A stretch of 64,000 bases of DNA, taken from Eleusine coracana subsp. coracana (lineage: Eukaryota; Streptophyta; Magnoliopsida; Poales; Poaceae). Shown piece by piece: positions 24,782 through 37,832 of the stretch. The notes under the pieces are model-generated. The model had not been told where the DNA came from, did no database searches, and saw only the letters and a list, made by a program, of their open reading frames with translations. The stretch is from contig CM064422.1 in the NCBI GenBank assembly GCA_032690845.1, positions 8,308,001 to 8,372,000 of the forward strand. Reading direction: 5' to 3'. The first letter of the stretch is position 1. Each line of letters begins with the position of its first letter. A program made the translations under genes and the position numbers.

Positions 24782-27700
24782 TATAGCCCACGGTACTTTT
24801 TAGAACAAGAATAGAGTGAATCTTGTGTACTAGTAAAGAATTATGCTATGACCTCCGACGATGACAAGACGACCAGCCAAAGTTTATGATTTAGATAAAA
24901 AGTGAATTGTGATTTTACTTACATCAGGTTTCAAATTTTAAAATTTGAGTTAAAACCTGTTATTTTGTGACAAGGTAGGTAGAACCTGGTGTAAAGTAAG
25001 AGTTTAGTCATAAAACTCGCTATAAAATTTATCGAGGTTAACAACTTAAATATTTGATGAGAGACAACAATAACTATATGATATTATGGACAAATAAAAA
25101 AATGTTATTATTGATATTTTAAATATTTATGGGAAGATATAAATAACTATGCAATATAATAGACAAACAATAAAAAATGTGATTTGTCATAAGTTTAGAA
25201 AAGATTTTTTTTTTGGGGGGGGGGGGGCTGAGGCCCGCTAACGATCAGATTTACAAATATAGGTATGAGAATATGAAAAACAAGAGGGGGAGGAAGAGAG
25301 GCTAGAGGAACAAGGGAGCATATAAGTTGCTTCATGAGGGGGTCATTGACACCGTACGAGTGGTACTATAATTGACCATTCGATAGCATCCTATATCTGT
25401 CTTCCTCGCTCGGTTCCACAATGTTACTGATGCCTCTATCACCTGCTTTGGATCTGAGATCCATTGTTCTAGGTTCGAGAAACAATGGTTTTAGACTTGG
25501 GGATTGATCGTTCCATTCGTAGAGGCGGTTGCTTGAGACATGGAAAGTGTTTGTTTTACGTGAGCAACTCATTTGTTCCTGCACGTGCTCGACAAATGTG
25601 TTGGTCGAAGAACGGAAGAAGAAGACGACAATATCCAACTATCATAAAAGAAGAAATAAAAAAAATCATTTGAGTGTTGTAGGAGAAGAAACAAAAAAAA
25701 TGGGATGTTGTGAGCTCACAGAAGAACATGGGCCATCCCAACTAACGGAGATTTACGAAGTGAGCGGTAGATATACCCGCTATGACACGCATAATGTATA
25801 TTGTTTTGGCTTCTTAATAGTCATTTTTGTTTTTTTAGGCGCTTCTAAACAGTCACTTTTACTGTCATTGGCACTGACTAGCAATGGTAGGATACAACAA
25901 CGATCGTATGTTTTTAGAGGAATGGTATGAAATATATTATAATGATCATGGCTATTCAGTGTATAGTTTGTATTGCCTTAAGCGATTGGCATGAGATGTG
26001 TCTCTTTCTCTTCCTTCTCAAAGTTATATATAGGTCGTTTGATGGGAGAGAATGACAAAAAAAAAACTAATAAAGATAATATGTTTCGTAATGTTCTAAT
26101 TGCATATGTAGTAACTATGTTGAATGGGTAGTCTCTTTTAATTCAACTGCATTCGACTTAATACTCGAAATGCTGATAATAATGGATCATATGCATGAGT
26201 TATCTCAAAGCTAACAAATTAGAAAAAAAAAATGAAAACCAATATTGCATTTCATCTTGGCTATGTTAGTTACTTTATCGTATATAGTGTTGTCTCATCA
26301 TGACTATTATGAATCTTTACATTTTGGTCATTGAATTTCTTATGTTACATTGCTTGTGAATGTCCATAAATCACTTTTGTTAACAGTGGGTTGTTCGTCG
26401 TTAGGCTAGGCACCTAACTCATTTGTTCCACCTAATCTAATATGACATCAACAGTATTGGACCCTTGTTTTTCACATGAACGAAAAGCAAGTGACGATCT
26501 AACTAACCACATTTTTAAGAGGGCCATGTGGCGCTGATATGCCTGGTACACTGCTCCTTTTAGTCGTTTTTTTTTTCCGGCTCGGTGCACTTGGTTCTGC
26601 ATCTATTCCCGGTTCCTTCCTCATCCCGATGATAGCAATGATGAGCATCAAGGCCCAACAAAGCAAGCAACAGTGTGTCGCTCCAATACACAAGGGGAAC
26701 AACAGAGTGTCGCTACTGTCGCTACCGTCAGGCAAATGCCCCCACACCGCAGCATATTCGTTCCACCGGGGCACAAAAAACCGCAGGAGAGCGGCTCATC
26801 GACGCGGCAGCCGGGGGAATGCGTGACCGCGGATCTGCCCGTGCCGGGACAGGCATTACGGGTTGTCGACGTGTGGCGCGCGCGAGCCAGGCACTCATAG
26901 GCCACGTCTGATCTTTGACGTACGCACGTTGTGGGCCGCGCTACAACGCTGACAGCAACTCGTCGCACGTGACGGATGAGTTTCCCCTGGCCCCGTCCGG
27001 TCCGGGCCATGACGATATTGGAGCTGCGGCAGGATTGTCGTCGCACATACGGAGTTTTTTTCTTCTATAAGCGTGGCACACACGAGCTGATCGATCAGCA
27101 CACGACCAGGAGGGCGTGGTGTGTCGAAGCGCGACACAGGCAACGGATGAGGACTTTTGACTCCGCAGCTAGCAATGCTTGCTTGTACGCATGTCGCGCG
27201 AGCTGCGGACTGGATGCTGCCGCCTGCTTACCACTACCGGAAATAGCACCCATGGCTCGTCGTCGTTCCATTTTGACTCGTTTGTCGATGATTTTGGACT
27301 GAAGAGTCGTCGCCCGCGAGTCCTGTCGCTGCGAACAAATGGATGATTTCTCACCCGAGAAACTGAAAGTATGCCGGAAATGGCGAGAATTTTCCATCTT
27401 GCCGGCCGAGATTGACCGACGACAGCAAAACCAAATACCCCAGAACTCTCCCTCATTTCCCCCTCCATCAACAAAACGTTCACAAACTAAAGACCCCGTT
27501 ACGTTCGCTCGAAGTAGGAGAAGAAGAAAACGACCGGCGGGCAGGGGAATCCGAACCGCGACGAAAGAGACCCCGTAACCAGAACAAAATGGTCCGTTTG
27601 GTGTTGTTGTGTTGCCCCCCTCGATCGTAGAAGCGAGTATTCTCCTCACCCTTTCCCTTCTTCCCTTTTCCTCCGTGAAGCCTTCGCCCACCCGATTCTT

Positions 27701-28459
27701 CAGACGACCGACTTGACGACTTCACTCAGTGCTCAGACGCGACCGGAAATTCACATGCGGCGCCGCGCCGCGCCTTTATTACAGACTCAAAGCGCCAGCG
27801 CGTCGTCTCGTAGCGGGAACCCGGAACACCGTGATTTGTATGTACGCCGTCCGTCAGCTCTCAGCTGGCGGGAAACACCGAACCCAAACATAACACGTGC
27901 ATCCCGTGCCCCTGCGGAGCCGCTCGCTGCTTTGCACAAGAGGCCAGCCAGCCGTGTCCCGTCTCGGCGCCACGCCCACGGCAAGGCCGCCTGCCGCTCT
28001 CAGCCTTTTTTTTTCGAGTTTTTTTTTCTCTCTCTGATCGCGCGATTATTATCCGAATAGTAGCTCCGGGGACCACGCTACTCGTGCCAGCGCGTGCGGA
28101 GCGGCGGGGGTCATGGCATCAGATGTCCCGTGTCGTGTTCCGGTCCAACCCCACTATCGCACACACCTCGCTTTTGTCGCTGCCAACTGGAGTCCTCCCG
28201 TCTCCGCTCTTGACGCCAAACGGGGTCATCAACGCTGCTTTTTAGTTTTTTTTTTTTTCGTCTGAGGTTCTTGAGCGTTGGGGCCGGGTGGTTAGTAGAT
28301 AATTCTTTGGCTTGGCGAAAACGTTAGCGATAAACTTCCGTGCAAGTTCCTGGTAATTGCACGGTTGCACACCGCGCCCTTCATTCATGTCCTAGCCACT
28401 TTCTTTTCTTTATTCTAATTTCTTTTTGTTTATATGATGATGACTTTGTCACGTATGTG
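24782..28459. other. Intergenic, no gene recognised
   Basis: AT-rich DNA to about 26500, with a T/G homopolymer run at 25206-25227, followed by GC-rich DNA (26500-28100). Overlapping ORFs here, for example minus strand 27095-27691, have no recognisable domain. T-runs occur at about 28005-28030 and 28243-28259. Confidence 0.45.
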
Positions 28460-28515
28460 GACATTGATGGTGTACCCGCAAAAAAAAAAAAAAAAAAAAA
28501 AAGACATTGATGGTG
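28460..28515 (+). mobile_element. Minimal poly(A)-tailed retro-insertion with 13-bp target duplication
   Basis: GACATTGATGGTG at 28460-28472 is repeated exactly at 28503-28515. Between the copies lie seven bases (TACCCGC) and about 23 A residues. A long direct duplication flanking a poly(A) tail is the hallmark of LINE-type target-primed reverse transcription. The insert appears to be almost entirely 5'-truncated. Confidence 0.75.
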
Positions 28516-31500
28516 GACTGCGGTCATTCTAATTCCTCGATCGCCCGGCAAAAGTTTCTCTAGATGGAGTTGTTCGTTTCATTCTTGTAGATGAAGGTAT
28601 GAAGAAATCCTGTCTAGTGCGTGGAGGATAATTTACTCACATATCAAGGAAAATCTGACAAATGAATGAGTCTACGACCAGTGAGTGAGTCGGTCGATGG
28701 TTGAAAATTAAAAGTATGATCTGCAAAACTGAAGTAACAAGTTAAACAACTACAGAAAAAAATAAATGTGTGACAATAAGTGCCACCCACGTACTACCAT
28801 CTAGCTAGTTCACCCCAACTTTTCTTTTTCTCTCCAGCTCGATCTTGGCTACAAAATGATGATAGACAAAATCTGAGGTGTAGAGATGGTCACTGACGCA
28901 CATATAATATACTCCTCCCATATTCTCCAGTCTATGTGCGTGTGACTGGAGAAGCACCTTCGTGCGCCTTTGCGTGCTACCTTCACCGCACCGCAAGCGT
29001 AGAATTCACGGACGACACCTTTACAAACGGCGAGCAGAGGCTTCGGAGACGGAACTCCACGCAGTTAAGCAAAGCGAAAGGCCGAGACCATGAATCATGA
29101 GAGATATTTCCCGTCGAAAAAAAAAACATGAAAGGCGTTAGTAGGGGACGCTGGTTGCAAATAAATATTCGCACCTATCCATCTCTCTCTCTGTCTGGCT
29201 ATGATACGATCTTATTCGGGAGGAGAAAACAACAGGACCCTGAACCATGGATCCGATGCACCATCCAAATCCAACCACATGCACGGACGGAGTTCCCGAA
29301 TTCTTAACTTTTATCGTTCTCTGTCTTTTAACCATTGACTTCATCTTCTTCCCATGGTTGTTGTTTCAGTCGTTGACTTTGTTCTGTAACCGCTTGCACG
29401 AGCTGATGAGCGTACAATTAGATTAGCTACAGTAACAGCATGAGTACAATGTGACAAACGGCAGTAGATGTAGTGTCAGAGGTTATTTTCCCCTGATGCT
29501 AATTAATGGAGCCGTTCGTGTGTAATTTTCCGGGAAGTTGGAAGCATCACACACCTGTTGATCCAATACAGGTGGGAGAGATTACGTTTGGACGGACCAG
29601 CTTAGCAGCTCTCACCGAACGGTTTGGTTGGCAAAGCAAAGTCTGTCACTTTTTCAGGTATAGAGAGAGAAGAGAATATCTGCGTTGGATTGGATGATGA
29701 TGCTCCCTGCAAGGCATCTTCCTCTGCATGTGCCGTTTTTTGACCGTCCCGTCCTGATTGGCAGATTATTGGAGCCGCACCTGTCCTGTCCATCCATAGG
29801 TGTGTTAAGGTTTTAGCTCTTGACAACGATGTCCACGCTTGTTTCGCGTTGCTTTAGGACAAGGTGTTACGTCAGACATCTCAAGTTAATTGCTACCACT
29901 AGTACGTCATTGCCCTTCTAGAATTTACCAGAGGAGGGTTTGGTTGATCCATGCCAACCTCGCGGATTGGAAAGCATGCGTGACTACTGAGTATAAATAT
30001 ACTATACAAGTATGGATTGACTTGACCTTGTAAAGGTGCTGGATGATAAGTAGTGGAACTGCAGAAGGAAGCATTTTTCTTTTTTTGGTAGTAGTAACTT
30101 TCCGTGGAACTCTTTTTTATTTTTTTGGCAGAAATACACATGGGGCCGGGGATCATTGCGAGTAGGTTGAGCTACCTCGTTGGCGTTTGGTTGTCGCCAT
30201 GTAGCAACACGTAGAGGACAGACCGGTAAGGCCAGGCGGCACACACAGGAGCTCTGATTTGACTTGTTGACCTACACAAGTGGAGGTCACAAAAAGCATG
30301 CCGTATACAACCCTGACACGAAACGCGTTGGAGCAAGTGGCACGGTTACGGATTGCACGTGGTTTGCTTATTGGTGGACTTGCAAGCCGAAGACCTATGC
30401 ACACGCCCTCCAATTTGATCAAAAATTTTCACATGAAAACACACCGGGTAAACCTCCGTAAAATGTTAAACAATGGGTGAAAGTAGCCCAAGACCAAAAG
30501 ACGCAGATTGCGTCAGCTCACGGTCACGGGGGCTACCCCAGGCATTGGGGTTTGAATTTGATGATTGCTGACCGAAGCAGCAAACCCCGATCCAAACCTG
30601 TGGCGCGACAGCACGAGGAGGAGGCCCGCGCGCCGTTGCCGTCGGGTGGCCCGGCCGGACGACCGCTTGCGCCCCACGCGGCCGCCGTACGTGCACGCGC
30701 ACACCCTCCCGATCCTCGTGCTCGCCGTGATGGTCGTCACATGCACGCGGCAGTCGCCTCCGGGAGCAGGTTGGCCATGCCTGCCGGCTTTAGCCTGTCC
30801 GATCCGTCGTTGATGGCACTGCCGATCTTTTTCCAACGTGTGGTTCCTCTTCACCCCTGTGCTACACTACAGCACTGGACTGCTCTGGGATAGAGAACGA
30901 TCAGTGCGGGCTTGACTGTTTTGATCGTGCAGGTTTGCACGGTGGAGAACCGGACATGTATATGGATGTATACAAGTATCGATTTTTTACAGGCACGCAC
31001 CTTTCGGTTAAGGTGTTCCACCGGGCTTGGGATTCCCCTGCACTCCACTGCACTGCACCCGTTCGTTATTATTACGTACTATTGCGCATGTGAAACGTAG
31101 GGGGGAACCTCCGGACGGGAACTCCTGTGCTCCGTAAACAGTGGTCGGTGTAGTTATTAGTGACGCGCTAGTAGAGTAGCGGTCGGGAAAAAGAGTGGAT
31201 TCCGCTGACACGGGAACAGTACCCGAGCCGCTGCTTCCCGCGCGAGAATGCCTTGGCCGGCGACGATGAGACGGCGCGCGAGCCACACAGTAGGTACTGC
31301 CGCCGCACAGAGGAAAGGCGGCTCGGGTACACAGGCTAAAACATCTCTGTTGCTGCCGCAGCGCGTCCGGCCACCCACTTTGAGTCGCGTCCGGTTCGGC
31401 TCGCATGAAATGGGAACGACGGGCGCCGCGTGCTATCGTCAAGCCGCGCAGGACCAGGAGGACGGCAGGGGCGAGAGCGAGCGCCGAGCGGAGGCATGTG

Positions 31501-31941
31501 CTGTGGTTGAGCCTGGCCAAACGTCTGCCTCGGCCAGTTGACTGCAAGGGTGGAAAGGGGACAACACGTAGTAGAGGAAGCAGAGCGCGTCACCATCTTC
31601 TGCGGCTCCGGGTACTACTGTACGTCGTGGGCTCGGCCCAACAGAGCGCAGGTTTCTGGCACAAAAGCTTATATCATTCGCGCGCAGGTTTTCAGATCGT
31701 CAGGCAATGCAACTATGCAAGAAAGACAGTAACCTTTATTTATAGCAACAAAGAGCGACGCGACGCGACAGAGGAGCCGTACACCAGGTCGTTGCACCGG
31801 AGGCGGAAGCGGATGGTGAGCAATCACACCATGAGATGCTGGTCCGAGATATGAGAAAATGTTGCCCTGTACACACGTACGTATGTCACGTGCGGAGTTG
31901 CTGATATCTGCGAGCTGTTTCTTTGGTCGCGCGCAACTCCG
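28516..31941. other. Intergenic, no gene recognised
   Basis: Unique-looking DNA of mixed composition. Several short ORFs in the GC-rich part (30480-31850) lack family features. Confidence 0.45.
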
Positions 31942-32250
31942 CTATAGGATGCCCTGGAACGCGTCGTCAGTCACGGGTGAACCACGACGAGGAAGGTGAG
32001 GTGCGGGTAGGCGTCGGCGCTCATGTAGGTAGAGCGTGATGCCCTCCACCACCGCCTGTCCATGCGCCCCGCACCCGTACGCCGCCTGCTTGCTGGCGCA
32101 CTCCATCCTTGACCACTTCAGCTCCGGCCGGAACAGGGCGAAAATCTCGGACATATCCACGCGCTCGTCAGCACGATCACGGGGGCGAGAAGCATGGTAC
32201 GGCTGAGGCTGACGGCGGGCGCCGTGTGGGCGAGGGGGGAGGCTCCACCA
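31942..32250 (-). pseudogene. Possible gene fragment, unknown family
   Basis: The minus-strand frame across 32160-32015 reads as ordinary protein, including EIFALFRPELKWSRME and GAHGQAVVEGITLY, but no family was recognised. Just after it the DNA contains CTAC twice in a row (around 32025-32032). Beyond that duplication the neighbouring frame is the more protein-like one and ends at a TGA near 31978. This suggests a fragment with a 4-bp frameshifting duplication. Upstream of about 32200 no convincing continuation is seen. It could instead be a chance ORF in GC-rich DNA. Confidence 0.3.
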
Positions 32251-32708
32251 TCGCCATCGGTGCCTATTTGGTGATTTGGGAGAGGACAGAAGATTTGTGA
32301 CTCGACAAATCCACGGTGCGCCGAATCCTATATGGATATCGATGCGGGGCCTTTTAAGGCCCGAACCGGGCCACCCGTTTGGCCATCTATGGGCAATGGT
32401 AACCTTTTCTTTGTCTTTTTTGTTTCTTCGAAACCCTTTCAAATTGGTCTCCCCGTCGCACCAACTGGAATGGTTCAACTAATCAGCTGCCCCTTTCAGC
32501 AAAATGTTACATCAATCTCACATACACTGGGAGTGACGAACGCCAGTGCACCACGGGGAAAAAAACCTTCCCGCGTAACAAAATGACGCAGATACTATAT
32601 ATACACAAATTACAACAGATACACAATAAACACACAAAGAACCAGAACGAAACTGAAAAACAAAGCACCTGTGCTACTAACAAGAGACCCAAAATTAATC
32701 TAAAGTCA

Positions 32709-35700
32709 CTAACACTGATTCTTCTCGAGCTTTTCAATTAATCTATGGAGCGCAGAATAAAATTCATAACTATGCCTTGATACCTCCGGATTAGCCCAGT
32801 GAACTCTCGCCCTCTCCATCAGCAAGCTAAATGTGCCATAGTCAACGGGAGGTAAATCCATTGGGGGAACCGGAGGATTGAGGAAAGGGTGCTGGAGCAG
32901 TTGAGGTATTCTCCATCGTTCATCTCGGTCCCAGGCAAGACATCTTTGCATTAAATCAATAAGCCATGGATTATCGACAGGTTCATATTTGATCTTGTGG
33001 TTCCTGTTAGTGACCTCCTTATATTTGCCCCAGAAAGTCTTGTAGTCTGCAAATGGTGTCTTGCCATACACCATCTGATAAAGAATACACCCAAGAGACC
33101 AGATATCAGACGGACGCCCACACTTAATAATGTTACCACCAGCATCCTTATCATCGCACATGAATGCTTCAGGCGACATGTAGTTCAATGTTCCTACCTG
33201 TTCATTGCAGTGAGAAACCAAAATTAGCATGCCCGCTGAAGATATTCAAAATTTTGTTAACACGGAAGTGAATGCAACAAAGAAAAGCTACAGCTGTGAG
33301 TGAAGGTGCCAGGTTGTATCTCACTGTACCTGAGAATCACGTTGGATGTTTGTTGTATCATTCATTATAGCTTTGGCAATGCCAAAGTCAATAAGTTTAA
33401 GCGAGCCCCTCACAAGCATAAAGTTGGCAGGCTTCAGATCAGAGTGCACTATTCGCTCCTCATGTATTGTATTGACAGCTTCAAGCATTTGCTACGGCAA
33501 AGACAAATAAACAATGAGAATGCTTCAAAATGCATGTTATTTCTTACTCAAATGTAAGTACTTCAAAGAGGTTCAAATGCCTCACTTCATTTAACTATTT
33601 TGCCACATAAACTGCAGAGTTGTACATAAACACGTGCAAGCAAACCCCGGAAAATTCAGTAAGTTACAAACAAGAATAATGCAATTATATTGTTGCACTG
33701 GGCAAAAAGATACATCAATTTACTATGCATAAATACATTTTGGCTATAAAGTTTAGGAAAGCCAAGAAAAAACACCTAAAATCAAGAATTGATCTAAATA
33801 ATTTGCTTGCAAAGATAGACCAAACAGTTAGCAGAACCAGAAACCAGCTGGCCCCTGAATAAGCTTGATCTAGCAATCTACCTAGCAGTCAGAAGTAGTC
33901 AAAACTAACGAGGCATAGTCATGAATGGTAAAATAATATTATGAACAATATTGTATGACAAGTTCATTTAATTGGAGTACTTCTTTTTTCCCCCAAAGAG
34001 ATCATATCTACAAAGATTCGAAGGTACGTCGTAGCTCATATTCACAAAATTTTAAAGCTACATCCTTTCTTTTTAGATTGAAAACACTCAACAGAAGAAA
34101 CCTCATTTTTAGTCACAGTTGAACCTATTTGTCCAGTATTCAAATTCCTCATTTTGGATACAATGAACGGGTACCTGCCAATAAAAGCGTAGCCAATTTT
34201 CATCTATTTTCATATTTGAGTTGTTCTTTTCCTTCCACTTCTGAGCAACCATATGAGCTAAGTCAATCTCTCCATACTCCAGGACCATGTAAATGTAGTG
34301 ATCATCCTTGATTCTTCCGTCCCTGGGTGACATGGAACCTTCTCGAAGTAAGCTTCTATCGGTGACCTGATAGATGGAAAACCAAAGGCAGATGACATAA
34401 TGTTTGCTGAAGACTGAAAATATCATTTTTGAAGATAGTGCCCCCCCCCCCCCCCCCCCCCACCACCACCACCACATCATCCCAGTACAAGATAGTCGAC
34501 AGGTTTAGTTTATGACAGCCAATATTTGTTTACAGATTACATTTGTACGGCAATGTAGGTTGACAATTCAGTCACCACAGTTTACTACCCATAATAATAA
34601 CAGAAGAGTTCACTTTTTAACTTGAACTATGTCTGTGGTTCAAAGATCAACCCGAAACTTCGAAAATGGATGGAAGACAACCCTAAACTATACAAACCAT
34701 TTAGAAAACAATCATGGATGGTTTTCATCCCTTTTTCATGTACATGGACCCAAAACCTTTTTACATTGGAAAATAAATCACATGGCAGCCTAAACCATAA
34801 ATCAATTCAAATAATGAACTATATAGATAGAAACTGCAGCAAATGAATAATAATATGAAACATAGCAATTTCACTAGTCATTCATGCCACATAGTCTTAA
34901 ACACTAGAAAAATAGCCTTAGCAAACATAACTTTGGCCTTTTGCATGCCAAATGCCCTAGACAACCATCTAAACCTTAACTAAGTTTCTTTTTAATACAT
35001 GTCCAACAGAAGCGGAAAGGAGCACTAACATGGCATCCATGTGTGTTCTGAACTGTATTCATGGTTTAGGGTTGTTTTCCACTCGGTTTCAAGTTTCAGT
35101 TGATAAAATAAGAAAGGCAATAAAATAAGAATGTTAATATATTGCACTAGGTATATTGGGCTATGAAGGTGTAATTCTAAATGAGCTATAACTAAAGTTT
35201 CAGGAAGCATGTTGTACATATAATAGTATAAATCCTTGATTTTTTTTCCCATTTATCACCCTTAACATTGTCCTATAATAAACTGTCAGACTTTTTGAAG
35301 TGTATAACATATAAATGATTAAATAAAAGCCAGAAACATGAATGAATGATATAATTCGAGAGTAATCATGGAAGATCATGAAGACTAGTATCAAGCTTCT
35401 TTCATACAGAAAAAACAAAATAATTATGCTGGAACATAAACCAAAATTGGAGATGAGACGTAAAATGGTACCTCATAATCAATGAGCTGTATGATATTGC
35501 TCTTTCCTTTCAACTTATTTAAGTACTCAATTTCTTGGTAAAAGCCATAGGCAGTAGGGTAATCACGGCCTTTAAGCTTGATCTTTTTCAAAGCATATAT
35601 TGAGCACTCTGCTGATATAACTTTGTGAACTTCACTGCTACCCCCGGATCCTATTTTACCAAGTTTCTGATAAAGCTTCCCATTCACCTTGAAGAATACA

Positions 35701-37359
35701 TTAGGATCATAATTCTTCTTGTGCCGCTCCTTCTCAACTTTGTTCGCCCGGGAGCCACCACCATCCCTGCCTGATGTAGACTGATCATTTGCAGATAACC
35801 CTTCAGAAGGAAAACGACCGCGGGTACCAGAAACAGCTTTTTCATCGGTACAAGACCCCAGATTATGCACTCGATGATCATCAGGATTCCAATCTCCAAC
35901 ACCTGTTGCACCAGCAGGCTGCTTTTGATGGTCAAGACCTGGCACACCTTCTGATGATTCCACAGCAGATTCTGGCATCTTCGCAGAGGAAGCACATTGG
36001 TCACCCTGGGAAGCCCGTATACTTTGGACAGTAGGCCCTGAATGAATTGATACAGCAGTGACGGATGAACCAATGGCAGAGCAACGGGTCACTGGATCAG
36101 GGACCTCTTCTATCCTTCTTTCAGACAAATTAACTGCATCATACTTGATATCCATATCAACTGCTGCATCAGCAATTTTGAGCTCTGGATGATTCGCACG
36201 GTGATCATGTTCCCCTTGCTTTGCAGGAAAATTATTTTCTTCCATCAAGGAAACAGAATCCAGACAAGACAACATATTGTCCATTCTACTATCAACAGTG
36301 ATCCCTACATTATCACCTGCACATGTACACTGATATAAACATGCACTCAACTTTGCAGTCAACTTTAAAGTATCAGAAAAATATAAAGGCTCTTACTCCG
36401 AGAAGTTAACTGTGGACCAGCTGAGTAAAATTGTTCTTTCTTGAAGCTTTTCCCCAAGAATGCATCTTGAGGTGCTAATTGAGATGAAGAAACTTCCAAA
36501 GATGGCTTCAATCTCTTATCCACCAACATAACCTCACTCTTCTGCTGACATTTCTGGCCGGCACTCTGATCACAGGAATCAGTTAAAGTTCCCAACATCG
36601 ATGGTGTTGCCGACATCAACTGATCTGGAGTAGCAGACCCCAATTTAACACTGCTGGCATCTTTCTGCTGACCAGGAGTCACATTTTGCAGCCTGGAGGG
36701 TCCTAACAAGCCCCTCTGAGTCTGCGTAACCTTCCCTTCAAGTTCAAGGTTCTGCGGTTCAGAAGGGCTGGCACCAGTTTTCTTTACCCGCTCAGCTCTG
36801 GGCACCAGGACCCGGACCGCTCTTGGATTGTTGGACTGCACCGAACCTGGGGCAAGGTCAGTCAGAAGCAGATCAATACAACATCTCACATAAATGCATT
36901 TGGGCACCAATACATCATACATACTCCAAACAACATTCTATATCATAGTTCCTAGAACATATAAAAGCCCCGAAAATGAAATAGGGCAGAGCTTTGGCCT
37001 CTGTTTCTAAAAAAAAATAAAAGCCCTGAAGACATAAAATTTCTGCAAGGTTGCAAATCTGAAACTTAAGCTAATAATTTGATTCGCAGGGGAAAAGCAC
37101 CAATCTAGAACTCGTTGGCGGTTATCACACACGGGTAAGCTAGATTCCACTCACCGGGAGGCCTCTGCCGCTTAAAAGCGACCTGAAGCTCGCGCAGGAA
37201 GCTCGTTGGGGACTGCGTCAGGGACGAGGAAGAACCCGAGGACGATGTCAGGTTGGTGGCCGCCGTGTCCCCAGCGGTGGGGATCCTAAGGCTCTTTCCG
37301 GCTCCGGCTTCCTCCGGGGAGGGCGTTGGGGGCCGAAGGAAGTTATCCCTCGTCTCCAT
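32709..37359 (-). CDS. MPS1: MPS1/TTK-type dual-specificity protein kinase
   Basis: A kinase of the monopolar spindle 1 family, which in eukaryotes recruits spindle assembly checkpoint proteins to unattached kinetochores. Exons on the minus strand: 37359-37155, 36846-36397, 36316-35472, 34366-34175, 33491-33330, 33197-32709. They sum to 781 codons (780 aa) with matching phases. Residues 1 to about 410 are Ser/Gln-rich and probably disordered. The kinase domain (about 425-725) shows the glycine loop GSGGSSEV, lysine in ALKKIKL, catalytic HSDLKPANF, DFG in LIDFGIAKA, the activation segment VGTLNYMSPEAF and DIWSLGCILYQM. The HSD variant and the GxxNYMSPEA loop are characteristic of MPS1. The C-terminus ends shortly after the kinase. 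Divergent from the SET-domain gene. The long intron 4 carries a C20 run and a CAC repeat (34441-34474). Confidence 0.94.
34441..34474. repeat. Poly-C run followed by (CAC)n in an MPS1 intron
   Basis: About 20 consecutive C residues, then CAC trinucleotides, within the intron between exons 4 and 5 of the kinase gene shown on the plus strand. A homopolymer like this is prone to assembly length error. Confidence 0.9.
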
Positions 37360-37824
37360 GAGCGGCGGTAGCAGTAGCTAAGGTAGGGCTCACCGGCATC
37401 TCGTAGGATCCCGGCCGCTAGGGTTTCCCGGTGTGCGGAGAGTCATATCAGTGGCCAAAGCTCTAGGCGTGCGGGATGGCGGCGTCGCGAGGTGCGAGCC
37501 GGGCCGCGGCCATGGGACGGGAGCGAATCGAAGCGAGCGGGGGGCGGCGGTGGTGGTGGAGGAGGGCAGGAGGCAGTGGGGACGAAGCCCCAAAATTTGA
37601 AATGAACAAGACGGGAGGTTAGTGGTGGACTGGTGGTGGTGGAGGAGAACGGCGATTATTTTGTCCAAAATGGGAAAATGGATCGCAATAGAGGGATGGG
37701 TCTGAGTGGCTTTGCAAATTGGGTTACGCCAGTTCGGTTAAGAATTCCGGCCCAGCTCAATGCACCATCATTCATTCACCCGGCTCGTTGCGATTTGCGA
37801 ACGTTCTGGGCTTCTGGGCTTCTA
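37360..37824. promoter_or_regulatory. Divergent intergenic region, MPS1 side
   Basis: GC-rich sequence upstream of the MPS1 start codon, up to the hAT-like insertion. Before the insertion it would have formed a compact divergent promoter of roughly 0.5 kb shared with the SET-domain gene. No specific motif is claimed. Confidence 0.45.
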
Positions 37825-37832
37825 GCTGGGGG
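37825..37832. repeat. 8-bp target site duplication (left)
   Basis: GCTGGGGG here and at 38745-38752 flank the hAT-like element exactly. Confidence 0.88.

Noticed and set aside
25366..25930. Possible gene on either strand between the ORP and MPS1 genes
   Set aside because: Short frames only, no recognisable motif, and AT-rich flanks without convincing splice sites.
27095..27691. 198-codon minus-strand ORF
   Set aside because: Arg/Ser-rich with no family resemblance, and it overlaps several competing frames in GC-rich DNA.
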